Origin: Coxiella endosymbiont of Dermacentor marginatus
Lineage (GTDB): Bacteria; Pseudomonadota; Gammaproteobacteria; Coxiellales; Coxiellaceae
Direction: 5' to 3'
Assembly (NCBI RefSeq): GCF_907164955.1
Contig: NZ_OU015521.1
Span: 744,001 to 808,000 of the forward strand
DNA length: 64,000 nucleotides
The position numbers and the translations under genes were made by a program. Shown here piece after piece: positions 63,017 to 64,000 of the stretch (the stretch's first letter is position 1; each line of letters starts with the position of its first letter). The notes under the pieces are model-generated. The model saw nothing but the letters and a program-made list of their open reading frames with translations, was not told the DNA's origin and did no database searches.

Positions 63017-63527
63017 AATCCTTCCTTTGAATCCTTCTTTTGAACTCTACATTTGTCTTTTCATCTATATACAGTCGCTATGTTTCTTGTTGTTTGAAGT
63101 TTATATTTAGAGGTAATCGATGTTTATCAACGCTAGTGTTTTTATATGAACTAAATCTCTCTCTTTCACGATCTAATACATTTCTTTTTTCTTCTCTGAC
63201 CAATTTATATCTCGTAGATAGAGATCCTCGAATGTTCTCTTCTATCAGAGTTACTTTTCGCTAATAGCATCAAAAAAAGAAACCATTCTATCAAAGTTCG
63301 AAAATAGATCTCTCAATCAACATATTTTAATACTTTCGTGAAGATTATTGATTTTATCAGCCGATATGCCAATTCTTTCGGCATGCTTTGATTCAAATAC
63401 TAAAAACATAGTATCCATCATCAATTAATACACTCTTATAACCAGATTTTAATAATTAATTAATTCGAAAAGACCGCACAGTGACATCTCTGTCTACCTC
63501 GACTAGAAATTCACTCAATCCTAAATA

Positions 63528-63547
63528 ATCAACTATTAATAGTTGAT
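63528..63547. repeat. 20-bp perfect palindrome
   Basis: ATCAACTATTAATAGTTGAT, a perfect palindrome 16 bases before a larger one. Role unknown. Confidence 0.6.
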
Positions 63548-63563
63548 GAAAATTTTACTTAAC

Positions 63564-63601
63564 ATTTCTATAAAAATCTCATATGAGATTTTTATAGAAA
63601 T
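63564..63601. repeat. 38-bp perfect palindrome
   Basis: A perfect palindrome with CATATG at its centre and TATAAAAATCT/AGATTTTTATA arms. It would form a 17-18-bp hairpin on either strand and is the longest perfect palindrome I found here. It may be the terminator of a decayed minus-strand gene. Confidence 0.65.
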
Positions 63602-64000
63602 TTAATAAACTAAGACTTCTCCTTTGATAGTTTTAATGATATCACAGACTAAACGATCTAAATTTTTTTTTGAAGATTCTTTTTAATCTATACATTGGAG
63701 CTGTCAAAAGTTTCACCTTTATTATCAGTCCTCTTTATTTATCTTCCAAATAACCGAATCTTTAATTAAATCTCTAAAAAATTAAAAAATTTAATAGATT
63801 ACTTAAATAAACCCAACCTACTAATTTCTTAGTTTCTCTTAGCATCTTTTTTAAGAAAATACTTAGTTTGAATTAACTTGTCTAATTATAGCATATCATA
63901 TTTTTATTAAGTGAGAGTAAAGCGTTTTAAGATCCACATTACTTTTATTTAATTCCAGTAAACAATGTTAAGATACATGTATCACCTGATCTGTTTTGAA

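Larger units (their letters stand above)
63017..64000. other. 1-kb non-coding end of the window with palindromes
   Basis: No intact gene. A minus-strand frame ending at TAA 63605-63607 reads LDRLVCDIIKTIKGEVLVY, possibly the end of a lost gene, with the large palindrome 63564-63601 directly downstream of it. The translation of 63040-63264 is low-complexity and not accepted as a gene. Genes usual after trxB (aat, infA) are not recognised. Confidence 0.5.

Noticed and set aside
63040-63264. A 74-residue plus-strand frame after trxB
   Set aside because: Ser/Phe/Leu-rich translation with no start signal or motif; typical of AT-rich spacer DNA.

Overview
The window looks like a chromosome segment of a degrading gammaproteobacterial endosymbiont, most likely a Coxiella-like tick symbiont. 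The evidence is an AT-rich sequence, intact housekeeping genes separated by long gaps with no open gene, recognisable gene relics in those gaps, no transposase, phage or CRISPR array, and a fully retained biotin gene set (bioA, bioB in two parts, bioF, bioH, bioC, bioD, birA). Summing the gene intervals gives roughly two thirds coding. The genus is inferred from gene content and order, not from a database search.

Layout. 0.9-2.1 kb: membrane-anchored hypothetical and lepB. 2.1-3.6 kb: fumC and tRNA-Arg on the minus strand. 5.0-9.1 kb: rnr, nnr, tsaE. 10.4-14.6 kb: miaA, a DUF1820 protein, an MscS channel, hpt. 16.2-18.3 kb: bioA and, divergently, the 5' two thirds of bioB. 19-26.2 kb: tRNA-Leu, a decayed tig, then intact clpP-clpX-lon-pmbA. 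26.3-28.1 kb: hprK-ptsH and lptB, with relics of hpf and a fatty acid desaturase around them. 29.9-33.1 kb: a polyamine cluster (type III decarboxylase, deoxyhypusine-synthase-like protein, agmatinase). 35.6-36.9 kb: mutY-yggX. 37.6-42 kb: pyrD, an acyl-CoA dehydrogenase relic, a DAHP synthase, rlmB. 42.1-46.8 kb: rlpA, ung, tRNA-Leu, def, cyoE, purA. 47.7-49.7 kb: lolC-lolD. 49.8-54.5 kb: birA convergent with bioD, then bioC, bioH, bioF and the 3' third of bioB. 54.6-57.1 kb: the pgsA-tRNA-Gly-tRNA-Cys-tRNA-Leu operon, a uvrC relic and tRNA-Ser. 57.5-63 kb: serS, ftsK, trxB. The rest is empty.

Main observation. bioB is in two parts 36 kb apart and in opposite orientation. Both parts share the same 55-base sequence, present once at 18189-18243 (+) and twice in tandem at 54435-54544 (-). 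Inverting the interval between these copies would rebuild bioA, divergent bioB-bioF-bioH-bioC-bioD and a 317-residue BioB with all iron-sulfur ligands. A second exact duplication of the same 55-base period lies at the bioB/bioF junction. The equal periods point to contigs being joined without trimming a 55-base overlap, so the gene order between about 18.24 and 54.5 kb should be treated as unproven. The alternative is a real inversion that breaks, or switches, the last step of biotin synthesis.

How the genes work together. The best kept functions are cofactor supply (biotin), protein quality control (ClpXP, Lon, PmbA), lipoprotein and LPS export (LolCD, LptB), tRNA modification (TsaE, MiaA), translation (SerS, Def and nine tRNAs) and part of DNA repair (Ung, MutY). 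Trigger factor, MutL (tentative), UvrC, Hpf and two fatty acid enzymes survive only as relics.
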